A stretch of 64,000 nucleotides of DNA from positions 186,001 through 250,000 of the forward strand of contig NZ_FMUJ01000004.1 of assembly GCF_900100965.1 (NCBI RefSeq), in the 5' to 3' direction. Position 1 is the stretch's first letter; the number at the start of each line of letters is the position of its first letter. The notes under the pieces were generated by a model. The model made no database searches. It saw nothing but the letters and a program-made list of their open reading frames with translations, and had not been told where the DNA came from. A program made the translations under genes and the position numbers. The stretch is from Variovorax sp. EL159. GTDB lineage: Bacteria > Pseudomonadota > Gammaproteobacteria > Burkholderiales > Burkholderiaceae_C. Below are positions 1 to 8,996 of this stretch, piece by piece.

Positions 1-400
1 TCTTCATCACGCCGGCGATCCCGCGCGCATGGACCATCAGGGCTTGCCGCAGGTCGAAGGTCGCGGCCGGAAAGAGCTTGGTCGAGAAGGGAATCGCGAC
101 GGGCAGCTTGCTCACGCGCGTATCGGCTTCCGGCGTGCGCGCGAACTCGGCGGCGAAGCTGTTGAACTGGGCCGAGAGTTTTTCTTCGGTGGAATCGAGC
201 AGGCTCCAGATCTGCTGGCGGCGCTCGGGGTCGTCTTCGCCGAGGCAGCGCAGGTAGCCCGACGTCAGGCTCTCCATCAGCTTCTCGATCTGGTAGCGGC
301 CGAGGTGGCTGCCCAGCAGCGCGATGCGCTGGCGCTGGTCTCTGGACTTGAGGATGTAGGCGCCGGCGGCGATCAACGCCACCAGGGTAAGAATTTCCAT
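1..400 (-). CDS. Hypothetical membrane-anchored protein, N-terminal part only
   Basis: An uninterrupted minus-strand frame starts with ATG at 400 (MEILTLVALIAAGAYILKS) and runs off the left edge, giving about 133 residues without a stop. Residues 3-17 form one hydrophobic segment, so the protein is probably anchored in the inner membrane with a soluble part behind it. The following stretch is rich in charged residues and looks helical (RRQQIWSLLDSTEEKL). No family is recognised and no Shine-Dalgarno is evident before the ATG. It lies downstream of mrcA on the same strand, separated by an intergenic repeat, so it is probably transcribed on its own. Confidence 0.7.
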   Translation of the reverse strand, partial: MEILTLVALIAAGAYILKSRDQRQRIALLGSHLGRYQIEKLMESLTSGYLRCLGEDDPERRQQIWSLLDSTEEKLSAQFNSFAAEFARTPEADTRVSKLPVAIPFSTKLFPAATFDLRQALMVHARGIAGVMK

Positions 401-484
401 GTATGCGTGGGGAGAAAAGAAAAAAGCGGGAAGCAGCACCGAGTGTAGGCACCGCGACCCACCTGCATTTCTCCTTTGGCTGGC

Positions 485-588
485 TCCCTTCGTGGAACAC
501 CGCGGAACCGGCTTTGCCGGGCCGCTGGTGTTGCCCCCGGAAGGGGGTTGGCGCAGCGACACGAAGTGCGCGAAGCTTGGGGGAGAGC
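485..588 (+). repeat. Dispersed intergenic repeat, copy A
   Basis: About 103 bases match, at roughly 88% (12 mismatches counted by eye), the reverse complement of 11648-11750. The centre holds a C5/G5 hairpin (CCCCCGGAAGGGGG). The element begins directly beyond the mrcA stop codon, as copy B does beyond two convergent stops. A role as a terminator or mRNA 3'-end element is inferred. A degenerate third copy lies at 35233-35270. Confidence 0.8.
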
Positions 589-592
589 TTGA

Positions 593-2995
593 TTACCTGA
601 AGAAGTCGAGGATCTTGTTGCGCTCTTCGGGCGGTGGCGGCGCACCGACCGGCGCGCCCGTGAGTTCTTCCACCGGCGGCGGCGTCGCCTCGGCGTTCTC
701 CAGGCCCAGGCTCGCCACGTTGTGGCCTGGTGTGAAGTCGTCGAAGTACCACTCGCCGTCGACGTTGACCACGCCCGGCGGTTCGGCCGGCTGCGTCACG
801 GGCACGCCCTGCAGCGCGGTCTGCATGTAGCCGGTCCAGATCGGCAGGCTCAGGCTGCCGCCGGTTTCGCCGCGCACGCCGAGCTGGCGCGGCGTGTCGT
901 AGCCGACCCATGCGATGCCGACCATGGTCGGCTGGAAGCCGGCGAACCAGGTGTCGAAGGAATCGTTGGTGGTGCCGGTCTTGCCGTAGAGGTCGTCGCG
1001 CTTGAGGGCCTGGTAGGCCTTGAAGCCGGTGCCGTTTCGCACCACGCTCTGCAGCAGCGAATCCATGATGAAGGCATTGCGCTGCGGAATGGCGCGGCGC
1101 GTTTCGTCGAGCACCGGCGGCTCGGTTTCCATCAGCACCTTGTCGCGCAGGTCGGTGACGCGCGTGACCAGGTAAGGGGTGACGCGGTAGCCGCCATTGG
1201 CGAACACCGAATAGCCCACCGCCATCTGCATCGGCGTGACCGAGCCGGCACCCAGGCCCATCGGCAGGTTGGCGGGCTGCTTGTCCTTGTCGAAGCCGAA
1301 CTTGGTGACCCAGTCTTGCGCGTAAGGCGCGCCGATCGACTGCAGCACGCGCAAGGTCACGAGGTTCTTGGACTTCATCAGCGCGGTGCGCAGTGGCATC
1401 GGGCCGTCGTAGGTGCCTTCGAAGTTCTTGGGCTCCCACGGCTGGCCACCGTTGGCGCTGGCATCGAAGTACAGCGGCGCGTCGTTGACGATGGTTGCGG
1501 GCGTGAAGCCCTTTTCGAGCGCAGCCGAATAGATGAAGGGCTTGAAGCTCGAGCCCGGCTGGCGCCACGCCTGCGTGACGTGGTTGAACTTGTTCTTGCC
1601 GAAGTCGAAACCGCCGACCAGTGCCTTGATGGCACCGGTGCGCGGGTCCATGCCGATGAAGGCGCCCTCGACCTCGGGCAGCTGCGTGATCTCCCAGGCG
1701 TTCTTCGGCGTCTTCGCCACGCGGATCACCGCGCCGCGGCGGATCTTGATGTTGGGCGGTGCCTTGTCGGACAGGCCCGACTGCGCAGGCTTGAGGCCTT
1801 CGCCGGTGATCTGGATGGTTTCGCCATTGGCGCGCACGGCGCTGATTTCCCGGGCATTGGCATCGAGCACCACGGCCGCGATCACGTCGCCGTTGTCGGG
1901 GTGCTCGGCCAGTGCGTCGTCGACGGCTTCATCGATTTCCTTCTGCTCGGTCGGCAGGTCGACGAAGCGCTCGGGTCCGCGGTAGACCTGCCGGCGCTCG
2001 TAATCCATGATGCCCTTGCGCAGCGATTTGTACGCCGCCGCCTGGTCGGCCGCGACCAGCGAGGTGTAGACCTTCAGGCCGCTGGTGTAGATGCTGTCGC
2101 CGTACTGCGCGTACATCATCTGGCGCACGGTTTCGGCCACGTATTCGGCGTGCAGGCGGTTCGGGTCGGCGGCATCGCGCAGGTGAAGTTCTTCCTTCTT
2201 CGCGGCGGCGGCCTGCTCGGCGGTGATGAAGCCGGTCTCCTGCATGCGGTCGATCACGTAGAGCTGGCGCGCTCGCGCGCGGCGCGGGTTGGCCACCGGG
2301 TTGTTGGCACCGGGTGCCTTCGGCAGGCCCGCGAGCATCGCGGCTTCGGCGATGGTCACGTTCTGCAGCGGCTTGCCGAAGTAGGTTTCGGCGGCGGCGG
2401 CAAAACCGTAGGCGCGGTTGCCCAGGTAGATCTGGTTCAGGTAGATCTCGAGGATCTGGTCTTTCGTGAGCTGCTGTTCGAGCCGCAGGGCCAGCAGGAT
2501 CTCGTAGGTCTTGCGGCTCATGGTCCGCTCGGAGCTCAGGTAGACGTTGCGCGCCACCTGCATGGTGATGGTCGATGCGCCCTGCTTGCGGCCGCCCTTC
2601 AGGCTGGCCACCGCCGCGCGCAAAAAGCCTTTGTAGTCGACGCCGCCGTGGTCGTAGAAGCGCGCGTCTTCCACGGCCAGCACAGCGTCTTTCATGACCT
2701 TCGGAATGTTGGCGAAGGGCGTGAGGTTGCGGCGCTCTTCGCCGAACTCGCCGATCAGCTGGCCTTCGGCCGAGTACACGCGCAGCGGCAGCTTGGGCCG
2801 GTAGTCGGAAAGCTCCGAGACATCGGGCAGCTTCGGATAGATGGCAACGACGGCGACGATGGCCGCCACGATCACCACCAGCGCGCCGGAGCCCACCGCG
2901 ATGGCGCCCCATCCGGCGATGCGCTTCCAGCGGCGGTTGCGTTCGTCCGGCGCATTGCCGTCGTCGGGGGTGGGGGAGCTTGAACGTTTGAACAT
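593..2995 (-). CDS. mrcA: Penicillin-binding protein 1A, bifunctional glycosyltransferase/transpeptidase
   Basis: This class A penicillin-binding protein polymerises lipid II glycan strands and cross-links peptides on the outer face of the inner membrane. The 800-residue protein has a cytoplasmic tail, one membrane anchor (about 28-52), a GT51 domain with catalytic Glu about 109 in AVEDARFYDHGG, and a transpeptidase domain with SxxK (Ser about 482, PGSSFKPF), an SxN-type motif (MKSKNL) and KTGTT (about 672). ATG at 2995 is preferred because the frame upstream is low-complexity and unlike the family. No strong ribosome binding site is seen. The tail is Pro-rich (APPPPEERNKILDFFR). It is the first of a minus-strand envelope cluster, with the GH3 enzyme and creD upstream. 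Confidence 0.96.
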   Translation of the reverse strand: MFKRSSSPTPDDGNAPDERNRRWKRIAGWGAIAVGSGALVVIVAAIVAVVAIYPKLPDVSELSDYRPKLPLRVYSAEGQLIGEFGEERRNLTPFANIPKVMKDAVLAVEDARFYDHGGVDYKGFLRAAVASLKGGRKQGASTITMQVARNVYLSSERTMSRKTYEILLALRLEQQLTKDQILEIYLNQIYLGNRAYGFAAAAETYFGKPLQNVTIAEAAMLAGLPKAPGANNPVANPRRARARQLYVIDRMQETGFITAEQAAAAKKEELHLRDAADPNRLHAEYVAETVRQMMYAQYGDSIYTSGLKVYTSLVAADQAAAYKSLRKGIMDYERRQVYRGPERFVDLPTEQKEIDEAVDDALAEHPDNGDVIAAVVLDANAREISAVRANGETIQITGEGLKPAQSGLSDKAPPNIKIRRGAVIRVAKTPKNAWEITQLPEVEGAFIGMDPRTGAIKALVGGFDFGKNKFNHVTQAWRQPGSSFKPFIYSAALEKGFTPATIVNDAPLYFDASANGGQPWEPKNFEGTYDGPMPLRTALMKSKNLVTLRVLQSIGAPYAQDWVTKFGFDKDKQPANLPMGLGAGSVTPMQMAVGYSVFANGGYRVTPYLVTRVTDLRDKVLMETEPPVLDETRRAIPQRNAFIMDSLLQSVVRNGTGFKAYQALKRDDLYGKTGTTNDSFDTWFAGFQPTMVGIAWVGYDTPRQLGVRGETGGSLSLPIWTGYMQTALQGVPVTQPAEPPGVVNVDGEWYFDDFTPGHNVASLGLENAEATPPPVEELTGAPVGAPPPPEERNKILDFFR

Positions 2996-3012
2996 AGAGA
3001 AAGAAGGGCTGG

Positions 3013-4305
3013 CTAGCGAAAGGATTGGAGCCGCCGCGCGTTGCTGCGTTCCAGCATCGCGAGGTCGAGTGCGCCGCGCCTTGCGGCTTGCTGCGCGCAA
3101 TGCATGGCGTCGAAATACTTGTCGTGGTCGAAGGCGATCAGCAGAAGGTCCACACCGGCGTTCAGTGAGCGCACGGTGGCGTCGCACAGGCCGCGGTTGT
3201 AGGCGGCGGCCATCGTGAGATCGTCAGTGACGAGCAGGCCCTGATAGCCCCATTCGCCCCGAATCACCTGCTGCACGATTTTGCGCGAGAAAGAAGTCGG
3301 AGCGTCCGCATCGAGTTCCGCAAGGATCACATGCCCGAGCATGATGGCTGCGTCAGATTGTTTCGACACTTCTTGAAATGGTTTCCAGTCATGTGTTGCA
3401 AGTCGGGCGACCGGCGTGCGCAGGCTGCCGGCGAAGTGATGGGTGTCTTCGTGCACGCCGGCAAGGCCGGGAAAGTGCTTGAGCGTGCCGCGCACGCCAG
3501 CCGACTCAAGGCCTTTTTCATAAGCGAGCGCTACCTGCGCGGTGAGCGCAGGGTCGGCCGAGATGGCGCGTTCGTCGATGCGGGTGTGCAGATCCCAGCG
3601 GCCCGGCGCGCGGCCGGTGCGCAGGTCGACCACCGGGCTGAAGTTGAGCGTGATGCCCAGCGCCGCGAGCGCCCTGCCCTGTTGCGCGCCGTAGGCATGG
3701 GCGCGCTGCGCGAGGTCTTCGTCGGACACGTCGGCCTCCAGCAGCGTGGCGAGCGCGGGCTGGCGCGCGACCAGCGGCGACAGGCGCGACACCGCGCCGC
3801 CTTCCTGGTCGGTCGCGACGATCAGCGGTGGCAGCCCGGCTTCGCGGCGCAGCGCCTGCAGGCCCGCGATTTCATCGCGCAGTTCGGCGGCGCTGCGACC
3901 CTGCACGTTGCGCCCGGTCACGAAGATGCCGCCGATCAGCCCCTTGCGCGCCAGCTCGCGCAGATTCTTTGCGTCGTCGTAGCCGACGATGAAGTGCGCG
4001 CCGAGCGCCTGTGCCATCGGACCCGATGCGGCATTCACTGCGGCCCGGTGCTGGATCGAGACCGCTTCGCTGCACAGCGCCATCAGCACTGCCGCGAATG
4101 CCAGGCTCAATGCCGCGGGGCGCATCCAGCCGCGCACCAAGCGCCAGATGAGCGCGATGCCCACGGCCAGCGCGCCGAGCAGCAGCGGCAGCTCCCACGC
4201 ACGCATGAAGCGCAGCTGCGGGTCTTTCAGGTGCCAGGCCCAGAACCACAGCGTGGCCAGGGCCAGCCAGCCCAGTGCGCCGAGCGTGAGCCGCAGCAGT
4301 TTCAT
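3013..4305 (-). CDS. Membrane-anchored glycoside hydrolase family 3 (NagZ-like beta-N-acetylhexosaminidase)
   Basis: The protein has 430 residues. The first 85 or so hold three hydrophobic segments (about 7-25, 38-58, 66-84); a GH3 domain fills about 100-425. Family marks are ATDQEGG, NFSPVVDL, TLKHFPG followed by HEDTHH, and LLVTDDLTM with the likely nucleophile Asp. NagZ enzymes remove GlcNAc from anhydro-muropeptides in the cytoplasm, but a membrane-anchored form is unusual, and this one may act outside or at the membrane. Its ATG overlaps the creD stop (ATGA at 4302-4305), so the two are translationally coupled. Exact substrate is inferred, so no gene symbol is given. Confidence 0.85.
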   Translation of the reverse strand: MKLLRLTLGALGWLALATLWFWAWHLKDPQLRFMRAWELPLLLGALAVGIALIWRLVRGWMRPAALSLAFAAVLMALCSEAVSIQHRAAVNAASGPMAQALGAHFIVGYDDAKNLRELARKGLIGGIFVTGRNVQGRSAAELRDEIAGLQALRREAGLPPLIVATDQEGGAVSRLSPLVARQPALATLLEADVSDEDLAQRAHAYGAQQGRALAALGITLNFSPVVDLRTGRAPGRWDLHTRIDERAISADPALTAQVALAYEKGLESAGVRGTLKHFPGLAGVHEDTHHFAGSLRTPVARLATHDWKPFQEVSKQSDAAIMLGHVILAELDADAPTSFSRKIVQQVIRGEWGYQGLLVTDDLTMAAAYNRGLCDATVRSLNAGVDLLLIAFDHDKYFDAMHCAQQAARRGALDLAMLERSNARRLQSFR

Positions 4306-5765
4306 GGTGCTTGCGTGGCGGGTGCCGCTTCGTTGCGCCGCGAGAGCGCATACCAGTCGACCTTGCGCGTGACCAGCATCAGCGCGGCCAGCATGCCGAA
4401 GATCAGCAGCGCGCCGAGCAGCAACGCATTGCTTTCGGATGCCAGCAGGCCATAGAGCGCGCCGTAGAGCAGCGCGACGAAGGCACCGAACGAGAAGCCG
4501 CGCCGCCAGCCGCCGAGCACCGCGCTGAAGTACACCGCCAGCAAGGCGACGCTGGCCGTGGCGGCGCCGGCATAGGCCATCCAGAACGTGAACTTCTCCG
4601 ACAGCGCAAGCAGCAGCAGGAAGAACAGCGCGATCGACAGGCCGACCAGCCCGTACTGGATCGGATGCAGGCGCAGCTTGCGGAACAGCTCGAACATGAA
4701 GGCCGCCATCAGCACCAGGCCGATGAAGAGCATGCCGTACTTGCCGGCGCGCGTGCTCATCGAATAGACGTTGATCGGTTGCGCGAGCGACACGTCGAAG
4801 GTCTGCAGCGGGCCCAGGTTGCGGCGCGCGGTGCCCGCGGCCTGGGTGGTGGCCTGGGCTTCGCCGTCGGGGCCGGTGCCGGAGCCGGACAGCCCCGCGC
4901 GCACCTGTTCGCGTGCCGAGGTCACGAGCGACGACACGCGCCAGCGCGCGTCGAAGCCTTGCGGCGTCACGCTGCGATCGACCGCCAGGAAACGGCCGCC
5001 GAAGCTGGGGTGCGCCCAGGGCGAGCGGAGGTGCGCGGTGGTTTCCTCGGCAATGGGCGCGATGGCCAGCGTGTCCTGTCCGACCAGGCCGAGCTTCATC
5101 TCGAAGGGCAGCGGCGTGCCGGCCTGCCATGCCGCGAGCGCGGCGCCCGTCACGGGGGCGTGGATGCCGTTGGCGAGCCAGGCGTCGTCGGCAATGCCGG
5201 GCACGCGCTGCCGAAAGCGCAGCGCCTCGCCGTTCATCACCAGCGCCGGCGAGCCGTCGAGGCCGCGCAGGTCGCTCACGTCGAAGGCAATGAAAGGAGG
5301 CTTGAACTCGATCTTCGAATCGGTCTCGCTGTGCGACACGGCCTTCGGATCGAAGGCCGAGAAGCCGCCGCTCAGCGTGGCGTCAAGCGTGTAGAACTGG
5401 ATCTTGAAGATGCCGCGGTAGCGCTCCTGCGGCGCCATCGTGCCTTCGATGTGCAGCTTGTCGGGGAACACCACATGGGCCAGTTCCTTGCTGCGCGGCT
5501 CCTGGCCGATCACCTTGCCCTGTGCGTTGCGCAGCGGCTCGTTCCAGCGTTCGACGTACGGCACCAGCAGCAGCGGGCCGACCATGGTCTGGCGGCCGGC
5601 ATAGGTGGACGCAAGCTCGTTGGCCGCTTCACGCTGGCTCTCGCCGCGTTCGCGGTTGATCGAATCGATCTCCGCCAGCGGAATGCACAGCAGCAACAGC
5701 AGGAAGAACAGGCCGGCCACCTTGACCAGCATCGAACTCTGCAGGGCTTTCAGGAACTGAAGCAT
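4302..5765 (-). CDS. creD: Inner membrane protein CreD
   Basis: The 487-residue protein follows the CreD plan: one N-terminal transmembrane segment (about 14-33, then the conserved IPLAEIDSINRERG stretch), a long periplasmic region to about 330, and five C-terminal transmembrane segments. In enterobacteria creD is the most strongly induced member of the CreBC regulon and affects envelope integrity and beta-lactam response. Here creB and creC are not nearby, but a perfect cre tag lies 83 bases upstream of the start at 5848-5863. Its stop overlaps the start of the GH3 gene, so both are probably induced together. Confidence 0.95.
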   Translation of the reverse strand: MLQFLKALQSSMLVKVAGLFFLLLLLCIPLAEIDSINRERGESQREAANELASTYAGRQTMVGPLLLVPYVERWNEPLRNAQGKVIGQEPRSKELAHVVFPDKLHIEGTMAPQERYRGIFKIQFYTLDATLSGGFSAFDPKAVSHSETDSKIEFKPPFIAFDVSDLRGLDGSPALVMNGEALRFRQRVPGIADDAWLANGIHAPVTGAALAAWQAGTPLPFEMKLGLVGQDTLAIAPIAEETTAHLRSPWAHPSFGGRFLAVDRSVTPQGFDARWRVSSLVTSAREQVRAGLSGSGTGPDGEAQATTQAAGTARRNLGPLQTFDVSLAQPINVYSMSTRAGKYGMLFIGLVLMAAFMFELFRKLRLHPIQYGLVGLSIALFFLLLLALSEKFTFWMAYAGAATASVALLAVYFSAVLGGWRRGFSFGAFVALLYGALYGLLASESNALLLGALLIFGMLAALMLVTRKVDWYALSRRNEAAPATQAP

Positions 5766-5847
5766 CTTTTTTTCTCCTCGTCTGTAGCGAAGCGCCGATG
5801 CTCGGTGCGCGACCCGAAGGCCGTGTGAAGCGCCCGTGCCGCCTCAC

Positions 5848-5863
5848 TTCACACAGACTTCAC
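5848..5863. promoter_or_regulatory. CreB-type binding tag (TTCAC-N6-TTCAC)
   Basis: The plus strand reads TTCACACAGACTTCAC, a perfect match to the cre tag of the CreBC two-component system. It sits in the divergent gap between creD (83 bases away) and the VIT/VWA gene (105 bases away). An inverted half-site (GTGAA, 5824-5828) lies next to it. The presence of creD itself makes chance unlikely. Which of the two promoters responds, or both, is inferred. Confidence 0.7.
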
Positions 5864-5968
5864 ACAGCGGGCCTTTGCGGCTTGCGACTTCAAGGAGCCT
5901 TCCAACTGGCTTCTCGTGCGGTGTCGACAGTTGCGGCTGTGCAAGTTCGCACGGACAAGGACCCCGCC

Positions 5969-8029
5969 ATGGATGCCCACACCACCCCACGCCCCGGCCG
6001 CTGGCTCTGGCTCGCCACCGTGAGCCTGGCGATCGCGGGCTTCGTCGCGCTGACCGTGCGCCCGCTGCATGCGCAGGAAGCGCCGGTCGGCCCGCGCCAG
6101 AAGACCGAGAGCCCGTACTTCTTCGTCAAGAGCGACGACCCGTCGGTCGACCGCCTGCCGCTCAAGGGCACCGAGGTCTCGGTGAAGATTTCGGGCGTGA
6201 TCGCCGACGTGACGGTCACGCAGACCTACCGCAACGAAGGCCAGCGCGCCATCGAGGCGAAGTACGTGTTTCCCGGCTCGACCAAGGCGGCCGTGAGCGG
6301 CCTCAACGTTCGGCTGGCCGACCGGCTCATCACCGCGCAGATCCGTGAGAAGCAGCAGGCGCAGATCGAATACGACACCGCGAAGAAGGAAGGCAAGACC
6401 GCCGCGCTGCTCGAGCAGCATCTGCCCAACGTGTTCCAGATGAACGTTGCCAACATCATGCCGGGCGACGACGTGAAGGTGGAGCTGCGCTACACCGAAC
6501 TGCTGGTGCCGCAGACGGGCAACTACGAGTTCGTGTTCCCGACCGTGGTCGGCCCGCGCTACAACAGCCCGCAGTCCCAGAATGCGCAAGCGAAATGGGT
6601 GGCGCAACCCACGTTGCCCGCCGGCACCGCGCCCGCGACCAGCTTCAAGCTCAAGGCCACCATCGACACGCCGATGGGCCTGAAGGAGATCCGCTCGACC
6701 ACGCACGCCATCGACGTGAAGAAGAGCGACGAAGACCAGCACGCCGACATCGTGCTGACGGCCGATGGCCGCCCCGCCGACAACCGCGACTTCGTGCTCG
6801 ACTACCGCCTGGCCGGCGAGAAGATCGAATCGGGCCTGATGCTCTACAAGGGCCAGGGCGAGAACGCGGAGAACTTCTTTTTGGCCATGGTCGAGCCCCC
6901 GAAGGCCGTGGCCGCCAGCGCGATCTCGCCGCGCGACTACATCTTCGTGGTCGACATCTCGGGCTCGATGCACGGCTTTCCGCTGGACACCGCCAAGACC
7001 GTGCTGGAGCGCCTGATCGGCGGCCTGCGCCCGAGTGACACCTTCAACGTGCTGCTGTTCTCGGGCAGCAACAAGATGCTGTCGCCCAAGTCGGTGCCGG
7101 CCACGCGCGCCAACATCGAGCAGGCGCTGGCCACCATCCAGAACTACAGCGGCAGCGGCAGCACCGAGCTGATTCCGGCCCTGAAGCGTGTCTACGCCGA
7201 GCCCAAGGAAGACAAGGTGTCGCGCACCGTGGTGGTCGTGACCGACGGCTACGTGACGGTCGAGCGCGAAGCCTTCGAGCTGGTGCGCAACAACCTGTCG
7301 AAAGCCAACGTGTTCGCCTTCGGCATCGGCTCCTCGGTCAACCGCAGCCTGATGGAAGGCATCGCGCGCGCCGGCATGGGCGAGCCTTTCATCATCACCG
7401 ACCCGATCCAGGCGCCTGAGCAGGCCGCGCGTTTTCGCCGCATGGTGGAGTCGCCGGTGCTCACGCACGTGAAGGCGACCTTCGGCGGTCTCGATGTGTA
7501 CGACGTGGAACCGCAGGCCCTGCCCGACGTGCTGGGCGAACGCCCGGTGATCGTGTTCGGCAAGTGGCGCGGTGAGGCGAAGGGCCGCGTGATCATCGAA
7601 GGCCAGAGCGCCAACGGCCCGTACCGCCAGGAAGTGCGCATCGACGAACGCACCCGCCAGGACACCGCCGCATTGCGCACGCTGTGGGCCCGCCACCGCA
7701 TCGAGAGCCTGAGCGACCAGGAAACGCTGGAAGGCGGCGCCGCCTTCAAGGAACGCATCACCGAGCTGGGCCTGAAGTACAGCCTGCTCACGCAGTACAC
7801 GAGCTTCATCGCCGTCGACAAGGTGGTGCGCAACCTGGCGCCGCAGAACAGCGTGGACGTGAACCAGCCGTTGCCGATGCCGCAAGGCGTGAGCGACCTG
7901 GCGCTGGGAGCCGAAGTACCGAGCACGCCGGAGCCCGAGTCGCTGGGCGCCATCGCGGTGGTGCTGTCGATGCTGGCCATGTTGCGCCGTCGAGCGCGCC
8001 GCAACGACGCGCGTCGCTTCACGGCCTGA
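5969..8029 (+). CDS. VIT and von Willebrand A domain protein with PEP-CTERM sorting signal
   Basis: The 686-residue exported protein has a signal peptide (hydrophobic about 12-30, then LHAQ), a VIT domain (about 52-180, with TQTYRN), and a VWA domain starting PRDYIFVVD with the MIDAS motif DISGS near residue 328. The tail is a PEP-CTERM signal: STPEPES, a hydrophobic stretch, then RRRARR. The exosortase encoded next would cut this tail. The start is ATG 5969 with AAGGA upstream; earlier in-frame codons are not family-like. Such proteins are surface or envelope proteins of unclear function; a divalent-metal adhesion or protein-binding role is inferred from VWA. No other PEP-CTERM substrate is seen in the window, so this looks like a dedicated target. 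Confidence 0.92.
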   Translation: MDAHTTPRPGRWLWLATVSLAIAGFVALTVRPLHAQEAPVGPRQKTESPYFFVKSDDPSVDRLPLKGTEVSVKISGVIADVTVTQTYRNEGQRAIEAKYVFPGSTKAAVSGLNVRLADRLITAQIREKQQAQIEYDTAKKEGKTAALLEQHLPNVFQMNVANIMPGDDVKVELRYTELLVPQTGNYEFVFPTVVGPRYNSPQSQNAQAKWVAQPTLPAGTAPATSFKLKATIDTPMGLKEIRSTTHAIDVKKSDEDQHADIVLTADGRPADNRDFVLDYRLAGEKIESGLMLYKGQGENAENFFLAMVEPPKAVAASAISPRDYIFVVDISGSMHGFPLDTAKTVLERLIGGLRPSDTFNVLLFSGSNKMLSPKSVPATRANIEQALATIQNYSGSGSTELIPALKRVYAEPKEDKVSRTVVVVTDGYVTVEREAFELVRNNLSKANVFAFGIGSSVNRSLMEGIARAGMGEPFIITDPIQAPEQAARFRRMVESPVLTHVKATFGGLDVYDVEPQALPDVLGERPVIVFGKWRGEAKGRVIIEGQSANGPYRQEVRIDERTRQDTAALRTLWARHRIESLSDQETLEGGAAFKERITELGLKYSLLTQYTSFIAVDKVVRNLAPQNSVDVNQPLPMPQGVSDLALGAEVPSTPEPESLGAIAVVLSMLAMLRRRARRNDARRFTA

Positions 8030-8066
8030 ACACGAGAAGACGAAACGGAAAGAAGAGAGAAGAAAA

Positions 8067-8996
8067 ATGTCCTTGGCAACGCTCGCCCACCGCCATCCGC
8101 GCATCGTGGACTGGGGCATCCACATCGACCGCACGCCGGCCGCCGGCTGGCTCGCGCTGCAGTTCGTCGCGCTGATGCCGACCTGGGTGTGGATGGCCCA
8201 GCGCATGCGCGACGGCTCCGACGATCCGATGGGGCTGCTGGCGCTTGTCGCACTGGCCGCGCTCGCATGGCATCGCCGCCGCGAGTTGCGTGCTTCGCCG
8301 CGGCTGGGCTGGCTGGCGCTGGCGGGCGCGGGCACCGTGCTCGCGACGCTGCTGCGCACGGGGCTCGGCTTTGTGCCGGCGCTGCCGCCGCTGGCCGCGG
8401 GGCTGGTGGCCGTGCTGTCGCTGGCTTGCGGGCTGCTGGCTTTTCTGCCGCGCCGCGTCGCCGCGCTGCCGGTGGTCGGCCTGGCGGTGCTGGCGCTGCC
8501 GCTGCTGTCGTCGCTGCAGTTCTATGCGGGCTATCCGCTGCGCGTGGTGACGGCCGAGGCCAGCCGCTGGCTGCTCGCGCCGGGCTTCAACGTGGCGCGC
8601 GAAGGCACCAGCCTGATGGTCGACCGGCGCCTCGTGATCGTCGATGCGCCGTGCTCGGGTGTGCAGATGGTGTGGCTCGGGTACTTCACGGCCTGCGCCG
8701 TCGCGCTGTGGGCGCGTCGCAGCGACCACGGCTTCATCGGACGGCTGCCGATGGTCGGCCTGCTGGTGCTGGGCGGGAACATCCTGCGCAACAGCGTGCT
8801 GATCGCTTTCGAAGGTGCCGGCCATCCGTTGGCGCCCTGGGCGCACAACGCGCTGGGCCTGGTGGTGCTGGCCGCCGTGTGCGGCTCCATCGCCCGGCTG
8901 ATGGTGCCGGCGCGGCCCGCGCCCGAACCCCTCGAACACCCCATCGCGGGCCTGATCACGACGCAAGGAGGCCGCCATGTCGACACCGTTCTTTGA
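8067..8996 (+). CDS. Exosortase (PEP-CTERM processing transpeptidase)
   Basis: This polytopic inner membrane protein (309 residues, about 7-8 hydrophobic segments) carries the exosortase triad in the expected order: Cys196 in DAPCSGVQM, Arg241 in NILRNSVL, and His260 in AHNALGL. Exosortases cleave the PEP-CTERM tail and are thought to transfer the target to a cell-surface acceptor. It lies 37 bases after the gene for its likely substrate, and its 3' end overlaps the EpsI-like gene by 20 bases, so the three form an operon. The exosortase subclass cannot be set without a profile search. Confidence 0.9.
   Translation: MSLATLAHRHPRIVDWGIHIDRTPAAGWLALQFVALMPTWVWMAQRMRDGSDDPMGLLALVALAALAWHRRRELRASPRLGWLALAGAGTVLATLLRTGLGFVPALPPLAAGLVAVLSLACGLLAFLPRRVAALPVVGLAVLALPLLSSLQFYAGYPLRVVTAEASRWLLAPGFNVAREGTSLMVDRRLVIVDAPCSGVQMVWLGYFTACAVALWARRSDHGFIGRLPMVGLLVLGGNILRNSVLIAFEGAGHPLAPWAHNALGLVVLAAVCGSIARLMVPARPAPEPLEHPIAGLITTQGGRHVDTVL

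Noticed and set aside
722..2983. 753-codon plus-strand open frame opposite mrcA
   Set aside because: It is the antisense shadow of a well-marked PBP1A gene, rich in Arg, Gly, His and Val, with no domain pattern.
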